Below are positions 19,960-29,752 of a stretch of 53,469 bases of DNA, piece by piece. The notes under the pieces are model-generated. The model ran no database searches. It saw only the letters and a program-made list of their open reading frames with translations, and was not told where the DNA came from. Source of the stretch: an uncultured Trichormus sp. (lineage in GTDB: Bacteria > Cyanobacteriota > Cyanobacteriia > Cyanobacteriales > Nostocaceae); contig CAKZGI010000291.1 of the NCBI GenBank assembly GCA_936914905.1, forward strand, positions 1 to 53,469. The letters run 5' to 3'. Position 1 is the first letter of the stretch. Every line of letters begins with the position of its first letter. A program made the position numbers and the translations under genes.

Positions 19960-21285
19960 ATGCTGCGAATTATTACTCAGCAGGCAAACGTTAGAACCGA
20001 ACTACAACGTATCTGCGAACGTCTACAACGCGCCGAAGGCGAACGCACCCAGGATGAACAATTGCTTCATAAAGAAGCAACCGTGCGGGAAGTGTTGCAG
20101 GCAGTTAAACGCCAAGGCGATAAAGCTGTACTGCACTACATAGCTGAATTTGACCATCAAACCTTGCAACCAGAAGAACTACGGGTGACTGGTTCAGAAC
20201 TGGATGCAGCTTACCAACAGGTATCAAAGGATTTGTTGGCAGCTATTCAGCTAGCTTGTCGCCAAATTGAAGCGTTTCACCGTCAGCGAGTACCAAAAAG
20301 CTGGGTACACTTTGGCGATGATGAAGTAGTGCTGGGTAAACGCTATACACCTGTAGATCGGGCAGGTTTATACGTTCCTGGAGGTCGCGCTTCCTATCCC
20401 AGTACAGTGTTAATGAATGCTATTCCAGCCAAAGTAGCAGGTGTACCCAGGATATTGATGGTGACACCAGCACGAGGAGGGAAAACGATTAACTCAGCGG
20501 TTCTAGTAGCTGCACAAGAAGCTGGGATACAAGAAATTTATCGCATTGGGGGCGCTCAAGCGATCGCAGCTTTAGCTTACGGTACAGAAACTATCCCCAA
20601 AGTGAATGTGATTACTGGACCAGGTAACATTTATGTCACTTTGGCCAAAAAGCTAGTCTATGGAACAGTGGGTATTGATTCTTTGGCAGGTCCTAGCGAG
20701 GTGCTAATTATTGCCGATGAAACAGCCAATCCCGTTCATGTAGCGACGGACTTATTAGCCCAAGCCGAACATGATCCAATGGCTGCGGCGATTTTGTTAA
20801 CCACAGATGCTGGTTTGGCAAAAAAAGTCCAAGTGGCTGTAGATAGACAACTGGTGGATCACCCACGACGGATAGACACAGAAAAAGCGATCGCCCATTA
20901 TGGCTTAATTGTGGTAGTCGAATCCCTAGAAGCAGCAGTAGAACTCTCCAATGAGTTTGCACCTGAACATCTAGAGTTAGAAATTAAAGATCCTTGGTCT
21001 TTAATTTCTCAAATCCGCCATGCTGGAGCCATTTTCCTCGGTTACTCAACACCAGAAGCTGTGGGAGACTATTTAGCCGGACCCAACCATACCTTGCCCA
21101 CTTCTGGTGCGGCTCGTTATGCTTCTGCATTAGGCGTGGAAACTTTCCTCAAACATTCTAGTATTATCCAATACTCACCAACTGCACTGAACAAAGTAGC
21201 TAATGCTATTGACTCTTTAGCTACATCTGAAGGTTTACCTTCCCATGGTGATTCAGTCAAAAGGCGGGTTGAGGAATCAGAGTAA
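19960..21285 (+). CDS. hisD: Histidinol dehydrogenase
   Basis: 441 residues, close to the family length. It catalyses the last two steps of histidine synthesis, oxidising L-histidinol to L-histidine with two NAD+ and a bound zinc. Diagnostic blocks are RYTPVDRAGLYVPGG, YPSTVLMNAIPA, IYRIGGAQAIAALAYGTE, VITGPGNIYVTLAKK, and the catalytic region SNEFAPEHLE followed by GPNHTLPTSGAAR. The ATG at 19960 begins MLRIITQQ. It is a single gene, divergent from rpsT, with a tandem 19-mer repeat in the shared promoter region. Confidence 0.97.
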   Translation: MLRIITQQANVRTELQRICERLQRAEGERTQDEQLLHKEATVREVLQAVKRQGDKAVLHYIAEFDHQTLQPEELRVTGSELDAAYQQVSKDLLAAIQLACRQIEAFHRQRVPKSWVHFGDDEVVLGKRYTPVDRAGLYVPGGRASYPSTVLMNAIPAKVAGVPRILMVTPARGGKTINSAVLVAAQEAGIQEIYRIGGAQAIAALAYGTETIPKVNVITGPGNIYVTLAKKLVYGTVGIDSLAGPSEVLIIADETANPVHVATDLLAQAEHDPMAAAILLTTDAGLAKKVQVAVDRQLVDHPRRIDTEKAIAHYGLIVVVESLEAAVELSNEFAPEHLELEIKDPWSLISQIRHAGAIFLGYSTPEAVGDYLAGPNHTLPTSGAARYASALGVETFLKHSSIIQYSPTALNKVANAIDSLATSEGLPSHGDSVKRRVEESE

Positions 21286-21449
21286 TTTAGAATACCTATT
21301 CTAACTGAATACGGTTGACAACTGCTACTCCATAGCTAACGATAGTGAGCTTGTGTATTTACCAAAATAAAGCTCACATTCACAAAATTATTGGTGTGTA
21401 TACCATAATGTGATCATTTAAGGGGTCTACTCTTGAGGAGAAAAAAGCG

Positions 21450-21881
21450 GTGTTAAAGACTATTTTAGTAGCTCTGGATGGTTCGGAAATTGCTGAACGA
21501 GTAATTCAGACTTTAGGTTATTTGGTGTTGTCACCAAACACTAATATGATTCTTTGTCATGTATTTCCTGCACCAGAGTCAGAAATAGAATTACCCGCTG
21601 ATCGTCCTCAGCCAGATTTACCAAAGTTCTCTTATTTTCATATTGAGAAGCAGATGCAATCTTATCAACAAAGATTATTAGTTAAAAGCGAGTTAGAACT
21701 AGTCACGGGTGATCCTGCTGATGAAATTATTCGACTAGCTAATATTTACAAAGCCGACTTAGTTGTGATTGGAAGTCGCGGTTTAACGGGAATGAATAGA
21801 ATTGTTCAGGGTTCTGTTAGCACTCAAGTAATGGAAGGAGCTAATTGTTCAGTGTTAGTGGTAAAACCAGCAAGAAATTAG
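21450..21881 (+). CDS. Universal stress protein (UspA family)
   Basis: 143 residues, one Usp domain. The N-terminal ILVALDGSE and the C-terminal G-x2-G-x9-G-S motif (GSRGLTGMNRIVQGSVS) form the ATP-binding site of nucleotide-binding Usp proteins, so it probably binds ATP and responds to stress. The GTG start at 21450 follows GAGGAG at a good spacing. It lies downstream of hisD in the same direction, 160 bases away and probably independently transcribed. Confidence 0.92.
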   Translation: MLKTILVALDGSEIAERVIQTLGYLVLSPNTNMILCHVFPAPESEIELPADRPQPDLPKFSYFHIEKQMQSYQQRLLVKSELELVTGDPADEIIRLANIYKADLVVIGSRGLTGMNRIVQGSVSTQVMEGANCSVLVVKPARN

Positions 21882-22174
21882 GTTATTACTAATTCAAAAT
21901 ATGGATTTTGTTCGAGATAAAGACACAAAGAAACAGATTTTTTTTCTAAAAATGTGTCTTTTCTGGCTACTATAGTTGTTCTAATTCTCAAATACCTTTT
22001 AAATACAGCAGATAACACAAAAACAAATGTGCCTGTACAATTCTTGTCAGTAAATAGTGAATAAGTATTTGGTAACACTTACGCAAGTGTCACAATTGAC
22101 TTTTCCCCAAACACTCGACCTCTAATTTAGATCCTGGTTGGAATTTAAAGTTTTTCATTATTATTTATGAACAC

Positions 22175-22216
22175 CATTAAAGTAGAGACGTTTCATGCAA
22201 CGCCTCTACTTTAATG
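22175..22216. repeat. Imperfect palindrome of the CGTCTCTAC family
   Basis: An 18-bp stem with one mismatch (CATTAAAGTAGAGACGTT against its partner) and a 6-base loop. AGTAGAGACG-type palindromes are dispersed repeats in Nostocales. It lacks a T run, so I list it as a repeat and not a terminator, although it could end the usp transcript. Confidence 0.6.
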
Positions 22217-22407
22217 TATCATGATTTATTTGACCGTTGGGTTGAGCGGTAGTGATACCCCAGCAGTAATTAATGTCCTTTGGTTTTTTGGGTTATGCCT
22301 TCGGCACACTACGTGAACTTTCCATTGCTTCACAACGCTAAGGCGAACAACCCACCCTTCATTTAACAAATAATATCCTGCATTTGTATGCGTTACAATA
22401 TACCTTC

Positions 22408-22794
22408 TCAACCTCGTGTATTGCGTAAAAATTCACGCAAACTTAAGAAACTCAGCGTCTGACCTAAATTTAAAGGTAAAATAGATATCCCTTCCAAACG
22501 AGACTGTACCCAACCTTCCCCCCAATACCACTCATGAAAACCGTCAATTCCACCACTGAGTAGCAACCGCAGACAATTCGTTTTAGCTACATCTACGTGG
22601 TGATGGATTTGAACTAGTCCTGTGGTGGTAGTAAAATTAGATCCAGATGTTAATTTTTCCGGCATTCCCAGAGAAAAACTTTGTCCTACTAGCCATTTTT
22701 CCAATTGTGCTGGAAGTAATAGACTGTTGTGAATTGCATCAGCTGATGCTTCGATTTCAATTCGCAGTTGGCTTTTTTGAAAAGTACCTAACAT
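22408..22794 (-). CDS. SRPBCC-like conserved protein
   Basis: About 128 residues. The frame opens further upstream, but that part (NYQSPITNYQLPITM) is translated spacer repeat, so the ATG at 22794 (MLGTFQKSQLRIEIEAS) is preferred. The pattern resembles an SRPBCC (START-like) ligand-binding fold: an N-terminal beta strand, a PAQLEKWL helix segment, then alternating strands and a C-terminal helix. It is cytosolic, with no catalytic motif. Divergent from hslO. Ligand unknown. Confidence 0.6.
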   Translation of the reverse strand: MLGTFQKSQLRIEIEASADAIHNSLLLPAQLEKWLVGQSFSLGMPEKLTSGSNFTTTTGLVQIHHHVDVAKTNCLRLLLSGGIDGFHEWYWGEGWVQSRLEGISILPLNLGQTLSFLSLREFLRNTRG

Positions 22795-22796
22795 GG

Positions 22797-22850
22797 TGAT
22801 TGGTAATTGGTAATTGGTAATGGGTGATTGGTAATTGGTAAAATTCCCCC
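22797..22850. repeat. Short repeats (ATTGGTAATTGGTA type)
   Basis: Several copies of TTGGTAATTGG-type units lie directly upstream of the ATG of the SRPBCC-like gene and in-frame with it, extending the frame artificially. The same unit recurs near 26057 and 11920. Confidence 0.6.
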
Positions 22851-22917
22851 CATCTTCCCCAGTCACGAAACGACCTAAAATAGAAAAGTCATCTTGTTAA
22901 GAATTGTAAGGGTTTTC

Positions 22918-23823
22918 ATGGCGGATCAATTAATGCGGGCTACAGCAGCAGATGGCGGTATTCGGGCGGTAGGTGTGATTACTACACGCTTAACGGAGGA
23001 AGCACGAGTACGTCATAAGCTTTCTTCTGTGGCTACAGCAGCACTGGGAAGAACGATGTCAGCAGGTTTGTTGATGGCTTCTAGTATGAAGCGTGTTGGG
23101 TCTAGGGTCAATGTGCGGGTTAGGGGCGATGGACCTTTAGGTGGCATATTGGTAGATGCTGGCTTGGATGGCACAGTAAGGGGCTATGTGCAGAACCCAA
23201 CGGTGGAATTGCCTCCTAATGGTAAAGGTAAGTTAGATGTTGGTGGTGCTGTGGGTAGTGGGTATCTCTATGTTGTTCGGGATATTGGCTATGGTTATCC
23301 CTACTCTAGTACAATTGAACTTGTTTCTGGGGAAATTGGCGATGATGTTGCTCATTATTTGGTAAATTCTGAGCAAACACCTTCAGCTTTGGTTTTGGGT
23401 GTGTTTGTGGGGTCTGGTGGGGTTACTGCATCTGGGGGTCTACTGGTACAAGTGTTGCCTAAAGCGGCTAGAGATGAGGCTTTGGTGGCAATGCTGGAAT
23501 CAAGGGTATCTGCTTTATCCGGTTTTACGCCTTTGTTGCAAGCTGGAAAGACGCTGACTGAAATTTTTGGTGATTTGCTGGGAGATATGGGTTTAAAAAT
23601 ATTTCCAGAAAGTCAGATTCTACGCTTCCATTGCGGTTGTTCTTTTGATCGGGTATTAGGAGCGTTGAAAATGCTGGGGGAAGCAGAATTGCAAGATATG
23701 ATTCTTAAAGATGATGGTGCAGAAGCAACTTGTGATTTCTGTGGCAGTGTTTATCAAGCAAGTAGTGATAATCTAGCACAACTAATTGCTGATTTAAAGA
23801 AGCAAGTTTCTGTTATCGAATAG
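22918..23823 (+). CDS. hslO: Redox-regulated chaperone Hsp33
   Basis: About 301 residues from the ATG at 22918 (MADQLMRATAADGGIRAVGV), which is preceded by AAGGG. Hsp33 is a cytosolic holdase activated by disulfide formation under oxidative stress. The C-terminal zinc-binding redox switch is present: Cys-Gly-Cys (FHCGCSFDRV) and Cys-x-x-Cys (TCDFCGS). The middle has SGEIGDDVAHYLVNSEQ, also conserved. Upstream in-frame codons add eight residues of no family character. It is followed in the same direction by the large TM protein. Confidence 0.96.
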   Translation: MADQLMRATAADGGIRAVGVITTRLTEEARVRHKLSSVATAALGRTMSAGLLMASSMKRVGSRVNVRVRGDGPLGGILVDAGLDGTVRGYVQNPTVELPPNGKGKLDVGGAVGSGYLYVVRDIGYGYPYSSTIELVSGEIGDDVAHYLVNSEQTPSALVLGVFVGSGGVTASGGLLVQVLPKAARDEALVAMLESRVSALSGFTPLLQAGKTLTEIFGDLLGDMGLKIFPESQILRFHCGCSFDRVLGALKMLGEAELQDMILKDDGAEATCDFCGSVYQASSDNLAQLIADLKKQVSVIE

Positions 23824-23978
23824 GTATGAAATAATACTGAAAATCCGAAATATAAATGTTATCTGTGGAGATAGAAGATGAAAAAATAGCTTTTTAATAA
23901 TGAGAAAGAAAGTTACTATGGCAAAAATGGAATTATCAGTGTGAGAATGGCTGCTATTAAACTACTTTGGTGTGAGAG

Positions 23979-26057
23979 ATGACAGATCGGGATATTTCAG
24001 ATAGTTGGTCTCCAGCCAGAGCCAGAAAGCCAGATCAAAACACAAGATTATCTCGAAATCCAGAAGTCGGGACTACTCAATCATCTGGTGTCCCAGCTAC
24101 TGGTTCTAACTTTAAATCAGTGACGCAACAACAAGAGAACAATACAGAAGGACTACCTATAAAAACCCATTCAGATAAAACTTTTAATCTCAGTAATATA
24201 ACTGAGAAATTCCCAAGCTGGATGAAAAGCTGGGTGCTGTGGTCAATAATGTTGACGTTAATTCCTAGCAGCATTGGATTTGTATCAATGTCAATATTGC
24301 TCAAGCTACCATCAGCACCAAATTGTCCAGAGATATTTTGGCCTTTAGCCAGTGCATCGGTGCGCTTACATTGCGCTCAATTGGCAGCTTCTAAGGAGAC
24401 GGTAAAAGATTTACTGCAGGCGATCACACTGGTGAAGGAATTGCCACAGAATCATCCACTCAGAGGGCAAATTAATAGTTTTTTAGAGGAGTGGTCAGGG
24501 GATATATTACGGTTGGCTGATCAGAGTTTCCAATCTGGTAATTTAGAGGAAGCGATCGCTACTTCACGGCAAATTCCTGAAGATTTGGAAGCTCGGAAAA
24601 TAGTAGAAGAGCAAATTACTAAATGGCAGTTGATTTGGTCAAAGGCAGAAGAAATTTACCAAGAATCATTAAAAGAACTGGCTCAAAGGCATTGGCAATC
24701 AGCTTTTATGCTGTCATCCAAACTTCTGCGGGTTAATAATAAATATTGGGCAACTACTAAGTATGATGAACTAAATCGCATCATTGTCATAGCACGGGAA
24801 GATGGTGATAAACTCTACAAGGCTGAAGGTTTAGCAGATAGTCGCTCAGTAGATTATGTCCTAGCAGCTATTAAGTTAGCTGAGTCGATTAAGTCGGATA
24901 GTTATCTATATCAAAAAGCGCAGGAATTGATTCCTGTATTTGGACGCAAGATACTGAAATTGGCACAAGCCAAGATGGATAAGCGCGATGCGGATACAGC
25001 ATTAGAAATTGTGCGCCAAATTCCATCTATTCCTGAATTACAATCAGAAATTGATGATTTTGTCGTTTTGGGTGAAGCACAAAGGAGTGCTTGGATAGGA
25101 ACAGTTTCTGGTTTAGAGGCTGCTATTTCCCAAGCCCAACAAATTGATGCTTCTAGGGAAGTATATGAGAAAGCACAAGAACTGATTGCGCATTGGCAAT
25201 TAGAAATTCAAGATGTTTCTCGGTTAGAAAAAGCACGAACTCTGGCTAGTCAAGGTAGTATTAACGAGTTAACTGCGGCAATTTCCGAAGTGCAGATGAT
25301 TCCCGATAGTAATCCTCGTGCTGAGGAAGCACGTCAGGAGATGAATCGCTGGCGTGGACAAGTAGAGTCTATTGAAGATAGACCTTACTTAGACCGGGCT
25401 GAACAAATAGCTTTATTAGAGGATATTACTTCCTTACAGGCTGCGATCGCAGAGGCAAATCAAATTCGCTCTGGTAGTGCATTATATCCAGAAGCACGGA
25501 AAAAAATCCGTAGTTGGACTGCTAAAGTAGAACGAATTCAAGATCAACCTTACTTAGATAAAGCACGAATCATTGCTGATAGCGGGGATTTAAACACTGC
25601 TATTAGAGAAGCTCAAAAAATTGCTTCATCGGGAAGGGCGCTTGCTAGTGAAGCACAAACAGCCGTTGATACTTGGCAAGAACAAATCCGCGCTAAAGAA
25701 AACTGGAAAAAAGCTAGAGAAGTGGCAATTACTGGCACACCAGAAGCTTTAGCAGAGGCAATACGGTTAGCTGACCGGGTTTCTAATGGTAACGTTTTAC
25801 GCATGGATGCGAATGTCGCTATTGATCAATGGAGTCGACAGTTATTACAAATGGCACGTTCCCAAAGCGAGTTTGATGTTTCTAAAAGCATTGAGACTGC
25901 TAGGTTAATTCCTCGTGGTAGTTCTGCTTACAGAGATGCTCAGGAGCAAATTAGAACTTGGAAACAATTTATCATACCTCGGACACCATCTACACCATCT
26001 TCTGAACCATCACCTGAAGCTGAACAATCTCCATCATCAATTACTGATGGCTTGTAA
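23979..26057 (+). CDS. Large single-pass membrane protein with Trp-containing helical repeats
   Basis: 692 residues. The first about 80 residues are polar and disordered-looking. One membrane segment is at about residues 85-107 (WVLWSIMLTLIPSSIGFVSM). The rest is a long helical region with repeats of about 45 residues, each tending to end in a W-x-x-x motif (for example EMNRWRGQVE, KIRSWTAKVE, AVDTWQEQI, IRTWKQF) and rich in Ala, Glu and Ile. The tail is Pro/Ser-rich. Such proteins are often labelled chromosome segregation ATPase in cyanobacteria, but no Walker motif is seen here, so that label is not supported. It follows hslO in the same direction. Confidence 0.75.
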   Translation: MTDRDISDSWSPARARKPDQNTRLSRNPEVGTTQSSGVPATGSNFKSVTQQQENNTEGLPIKTHSDKTFNLSNITEKFPSWMKSWVLWSIMLTLIPSSIGFVSMSILLKLPSAPNCPEIFWPLASASVRLHCAQLAASKETVKDLLQAITLVKELPQNHPLRGQINSFLEEWSGDILRLADQSFQSGNLEEAIATSRQIPEDLEARKIVEEQITKWQLIWSKAEEIYQESLKELAQRHWQSAFMLSSKLLRVNNKYWATTKYDELNRIIVIAREDGDKLYKAEGLADSRSVDYVLAAIKLAESIKSDSYLYQKAQELIPVFGRKILKLAQAKMDKRDADTALEIVRQIPSIPELQSEIDDFVVLGEAQRSAWIGTVSGLEAAISQAQQIDASREVYEKAQELIAHWQLEIQDVSRLEKARTLASQGSINELTAAISEVQMIPDSNPRAEEARQEMNRWRGQVESIEDRPYLDRAEQIALLEDITSLQAAIAEANQIRSGSALYPEARKKIRSWTAKVERIQDQPYLDKARIIADSGDLNTAIREAQKIASSGRALASEAQTAVDTWQEQIRAKENWKKAREVAITGTPEALAEAIRLADRVSNGNVLRMDANVAIDQWSRQLLQMARSQSEFDVSKSIETARLIPRGSSAYRDAQEQIRTWKQFIIPRTPSTPSSEPSPEAEQSPSSITDGL

Positions 26058-26103
26058 TTGGTAATTTGTAATTGGTAATTGGTGAAAAAAACGATTATTT
26101 ATT

Positions 26104-26270
26104 AGACCTATTGCAGAATTAATTTTATGTTATAGTGAGCGGTTGTCTTTGTTTTAGCCGAAAGTTATAGTTACACGGTTATGTTTAAATTAGCGAGCGC
26201 AAATAACACCAAAAATACATAAAATCTAAGACTCTCTATCATACCACAGAAACAATTTTGCAAGAGGTCT
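26104..26270. mobile_element. MITE, copy 2 of 3
   Basis: Same 167-176-bp element as at 2701, with one end AGACCTATTGCAGAATTAA (one change from copy 1) and intact right end, flanked by ATT on both sides. It sits between the large membrane protein and the terminator hairpin. Confidence 0.85.
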
Positions 26271-26280
26271 ATTAAGAATA

Positions 26281-26317
26281 AAAAAAGGGGACTGTATTAA
26301 ATCAGCCCCCTTTTTTT
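26281..26317. terminator. Bidirectional rho-independent terminator
   Basis: A GGGG-x-CTG / CAG-x-CCCC stem flanked by runs of A and T on both sides. It lies between the plus-strand membrane-protein gene and the minus-strand Uma2 pseudogene and can act in both directions. Confidence 0.8.
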
Positions 26318-26344
26318 GTTGAATATTATTCATTTAGTGCTAGT

Positions 26345-26965
26345 TTAACCCAATTACTTACGAAAAGCGCGAGTTGCGGCCATTTGTCAAATCTTGTTAC
26401 TTTCTGCAATAAGTGGAGGAATTTCTGTGATTTGGATAGGTGCAAAAGTATCGCTAATTTGACTTTCTGAACACTGCCCATTTGTCAGGATGTAGATTCT
26501 TAATCTAGTTCCATTACAACGTCAAAATTCAGGAATTCCCATTGCACCATAAAGCTTAAATTTATCTATTCTAGGTCGTGAAAATTCTACTTCTAGCACT
26601 AAGTCTGGTGGTATATCAAATGCTAAATCAATATTCTGTTTTTCTCCGACTAATAATTCATTTTGGAAGTAATAACTGCTATCTTGTTGTGTACCATATT
26701 CTAAATCATCTCTGGTTAATGTAAGTGAACCAAAGCGGTTAAATTATAACCCCAATTTTTCACACAATACCCCAACAAAAACCTCAATTAACCGATTGGA
26801 GTTTTCATGGGGTTTTTGTAGAGTCATAATTTCTAGATTTCCCTGGTGGTGAGAAATTCTATTTGCCCATTCTTAACCCATTTCACCTAGCATGGTTTTA
26901 AATGTATGCCAGCTGATGTTTTCTAGTAAAACTCTGGTTTCTGTCGGTGTTGCTGTTGTTAGCAT
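26345..26965 (-). pseudogene. Uma2-family endonuclease pseudogene
   Basis: The minus frame from ATG 26965 reads MLTTATPTETRVLLENISWH and later PDLVLEVEFSRPRIDKFKLY and GAMGIPEF, the restriction-endonuclease-like core of Uma2 (DUF820) proteins. Five premature stops break it without any frameshift: TAA 26873, TAA 26744, TGA 26522 (in place of the usual Trp of PEFWR), TGA 26387 and TAA 26354. About 200 residues would be full length. Uma2 proteins are common, often multi-copy in cyanobacteria, and largely uncharacterised. Confidence 0.85.
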
Positions 26966-27064
26966 ATTTCAAATTATTTACTATGTAAATATATTCTTTG
27001 CGGTCATCCTTCTTTTTGTGATCTCTTCTCTGCGCCTTTGCACCTCTGCGTGAGAAAAAAAATT

Positions 27065-28579
27065 CTATTTTTGAGCTTGAATTTGTCTAACTACCGTCAA
27101 AGCTGAATAACTTACTCCTGCTGTACCTTCTCCTGGATGAGTCGAATCACCAACTAACCACAAATTATTAATAGGTGTACGATTAGCAAAACCAAAGGGT
27201 CCAAAGGTAGGAATTCTTTGACCAATTCCACCAACAATTCCCTTTTCTCTACCTGTATAATGGGCAAAGGTGAGGGGTGTTGCAGCTTCTACATGAATGA
27301 TGGTTTCTGGTTTTAAATAGAAATATTGGGAAAGTTTGGATATTGCATCTTGGGTAAATTTATCTTTTAACCCTTGATAATCTTGAGTATTCCACCAGGG
27401 AGTAAAATCAACAAAAGAAGAAGCGATAATTGTACCTTTTCCTGCTGGTGCGCGGCCATCTCCAGGATGACTTACAGATACAAACAAAGAATTATTTTCA
27501 CCAATTGGTCCCTTGATATCATACATAAATTGTAGATGGGAGGGACAATCATAAGGAATCGCACTGGCATCTACACCCAAATAAACTACAAATGCACCGG
27601 AAGCAGGCGGTAATTTTGCTACTCTTTGTTTATATCCAGACGGGGCTTTTTCTCCTAATAATTCTAGTAAGTTCTGCACAGTGACGTTAGCAATTACATA
27701 ATCTGCTGTTTGGATCCAAACTTCCTCTGTTTTCTGATTTCTAATCACTACACTGTTAGCTTGGCCATTTCCCACGTTGATTTTTCCGACGGTATGACAC
27801 ATTAATAATTTACCACCGTCTCTTTCTAAGGATTCTACCAAGCGATCACTCAATACTTGCATACTACCTTGGAGATGATACAATCCTTGTGGCGATTGAG
27901 ATACACTCAAAGCCGTAGCCGCATAAAGTAAAGCTGTTTCTTCCGCATTGACTTGGGAATATAATTTCAGTTGTAAATCTAAAAATGTCCGCAGTCGCTG
28001 GTCATTCCCTAAACCATATAAACGTAAAGCATCCCCCACAGTAAATAAGGTAAAGGGTGCAGTGATTAAGGTACTAGGACGAACTGCTTGAGTTAACTGC
28101 CACAAGTCCCATAAATTCCGTGGTGGTAAAACGGGGTCACGTCCTTGAAATTCCCAACTAGCTTTAAATAAAGTTGCTAATAATTGCCAAAACGGTTCAC
28201 TACCAGGAAATTCTTTTTGGCGTTCTTGTTGCCATTTTTCAGGATCACGCCAAACATTAATAGGTGTGGACTCACCAGGAAGATAGACTGCACAAGCGGG
28301 GTCACAAAAAGTAGCTGCGGGTAACTCAATTCCTAATTCTGAGAAAATGCGGTCATGTATGCCCCCAGGTTCTAACCCAGCAACTTGAGTTGCACCCACA
28401 TCAAAGGTAAACCCTTGGCGTTTAAAGGTGGAAGCACAGCCACCGGGAACTAAAGCCTGGTCGAGAACTAATACGCTGTGACCTTTATGTGCCAATAATG
28501 CGGCGGCTGTTAGTCCACCTATGCCCGCACCGATGACGATGAGACGGGATTGCTTTTTGTTAAGGGATAGGCTAGGCAT
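27065..28579 (-). CDS. crtD: C-3',4' desaturase CrtD (carotenoid)
   Basis: 504 residues, a phytoene-desaturase-type FAD enzyme. The N-terminal dinucleotide site VIGAGIGGLTAAALLAHKGH (about residues 15-34) and the C-terminal NNLWLVGDSTHPGEGTAGV FAD motif are intact. Cyanobacterial CrtD introduces the 3',4' double bond in the myxol (myxoxanthophyll) branch, working at the membrane. The family also includes the CrtI/CrtP-like and CrtO-like enzymes. The N-terminal CASTFKRQGFTFDVGATQ fits CrtD best. The ATG at 28579 is followed by a stretch of polar residues. It is convergent with the Uma2 pseudogene. Confidence is good for the superfamily and moderate for the exact reaction. Confidence 0.8.
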   Translation of the reverse strand: MPSLSLNKKQSRLIVIGAGIGGLTAAALLAHKGHSVLVLDQALVPGGCASTFKRQGFTFDVGATQVAGLEPGGIHDRIFSELGIELPAATFCDPACAVYLPGESTPINVWRDPEKWQQERQKEFPGSEPFWQLLATLFKASWEFQGRDPVLPPRNLWDLWQLTQAVRPSTLITAPFTLFTVGDALRLYGLGNDQRLRTFLDLQLKLYSQVNAEETALLYAATALSVSQSPQGLYHLQGSMQVLSDRLVESLERDGGKLLMCHTVGKINVGNGQANSVVIRNQKTEEVWIQTADYVIANVTVQNLLELLGEKAPSGYKQRVAKLPPASGAFVVYLGVDASAIPYDCPSHLQFMYDIKGPIGENNSLFVSVSHPGDGRAPAGKGTIIASSFVDFTPWWNTQDYQGLKDKFTQDAISKLSQYFYLKPETIIHVEAATPLTFAHYTGREKGIVGGIGQRIPTFGPFGFANRTPINNLWLVGDSTHPGEGTAGVSYSALTVVRQIQAQK

Positions 28580-28717
28580 GGATAATTAATTTTATAATTC
28601 TTAATATTACTACTCATAATTTTAAATTCAATCTGGCGGTGTAGGAGTTGGGAAAGAATGGGATTTGCGAGGAGTTATACTGGTATTTAGTAATAAAATA
28701 GTCATGCTGCAATAATA

Positions 28718-28825
28718 ATAGGCAAAAGTCAAGGTTTAAAAATTCAGGAATTAGCGATCGCAATTATTGCTAAAAATCTCAATCCCACAGTTATTAACCC
28801 TGATTTCCTTAAATGCAGGGAATAG
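28718..28825 (+). pseudogene. Short coding remnant, N-terminal part only
   Basis: A plus-strand frame, IGKSQGLKIQELAIAIIAKN followed by LNPTVINPDFLK, has clear protein character and contains a HIP1 site. It has no start codon, stops after 35 residues and no continuation is seen. It looks like the beginning of a lost protein that, by proximity, may have belonged to the neighbouring signalling cluster. Family not certain. Confidence 0.4.
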
Positions 28826-28902
28826 GTAATAGGGTTGAAAGATTCTTGGTATATACCTTTGTTCTTAACTTTTTTACCTCATTTACCTGCAATTTGCTGT
28901 AA

Positions 28903-29450
28903 TTATACTGTTAAAATTACATACAATAATTTTTTTATTATTAATTGTTCTACTAGAGCGATTACAGCTTCAGCTACAGATGCAGTCTGTGTTGCATTGA
29001 CATTGACCATAAGAGGAGGATTGTTCTCATCCATATACCCCAGGGTAAAGAAAATATCTTCGTCACTCCATGCACCAGGACAGTCCGTATGAGTCACACC
29101 AATAATCATAGGAATCTGCATCCGTTGATTCATAAAAGTAATAATTTTACGTGCTTGGGGAAATTCACCAGGACGATAGGCTGCTATAAGTAAGATATAA
29201 GCATGAGCCTTGCAAATTAAAATATCCCACATCAAATCAAAGCGAGATTAATCGGGTGTTCCATAAAGGTGCAATGCCCTTTATGGAGCAAATTGCAACC
29301 GACCAAAATCAAATGCAACTGTGGTTCTTTGTTTCAAAAATGCTGTTTCGTAAGTTGCACGGGTATCTGTACCTACAACTTCAATTTCACTAACAGTGTA
29401 GATTTTCCTGCTCCTACTGTTCCCGTCACAAGCAAGCGCATAATCTCCAT
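28903..29450 (-). pseudogene. Small GTPase of the MglA/SRPRB-like type, degraded
   Basis: The frame from ATG 29450 starts MEIMRLLVTGTVGAGKST, containing a Walker A P-loop, then a short deletion shifts the frame just after it. The continuation gives VSEIEVVGTDTRATYETAFL, a TAA near 29278, a TAA near 29249 (GTPD then stop, where GTPGQ is expected), and then an open frame to 28903 with PMIIGVTHTDCPGAWSDED (the NKxD-like THTD base-recognition motif). Such GTPases pair with roadblock/LC7 proteins to control surface or motility functions. This copy cannot make a full protein. Its operon partners lie just upstream. Confidence 0.8.
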
Positions 29451-29752
29451 ATATTTTTCTCAAGAAATCTCAAGTAGATAATTAATAAAACTTCCCCACA
29501 CCTTTCGTCGAGCTTGTAATGAGCCTTGTCGAAGTACGCTCACAGAAGCCTTACCCCTTAACTTAACCCCAACCATGAAATTAATCTGCTTAGCTAAAAA
29601 ATACCCCTAATCTAGTATTATCTTCAAAGGACTGAATTTGATTTATAAATTTACTTGCGAAGATAGGGAATAAGAAATTTTTCCAGAAATGATGTAAGAA
29701 TGCCAGATAAGGGAATTTTCATTTAAATTGAGATCTTGAATGCAACTACAAA

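Noticed and set aside
22175-22216. Terminator for the usp gene
   Set aside because: The hairpin has no T run on either strand and matches a common dispersed palindrome, so I list it only as a repeat.
22226-22411. Minus-strand 61-codon frame next to the SRPBCC-like gene
   Set aside because: It overlaps a spacer repeat (TTCGCCTTAGCG type) and reads as repeat-encoded sequence, not a family.
23979-26057. Chromosome segregation ATPase label
   Set aside because: No Walker A or B motif or SMC-type head is visible. The repeats are Trp-ended helical units behind one membrane segment.
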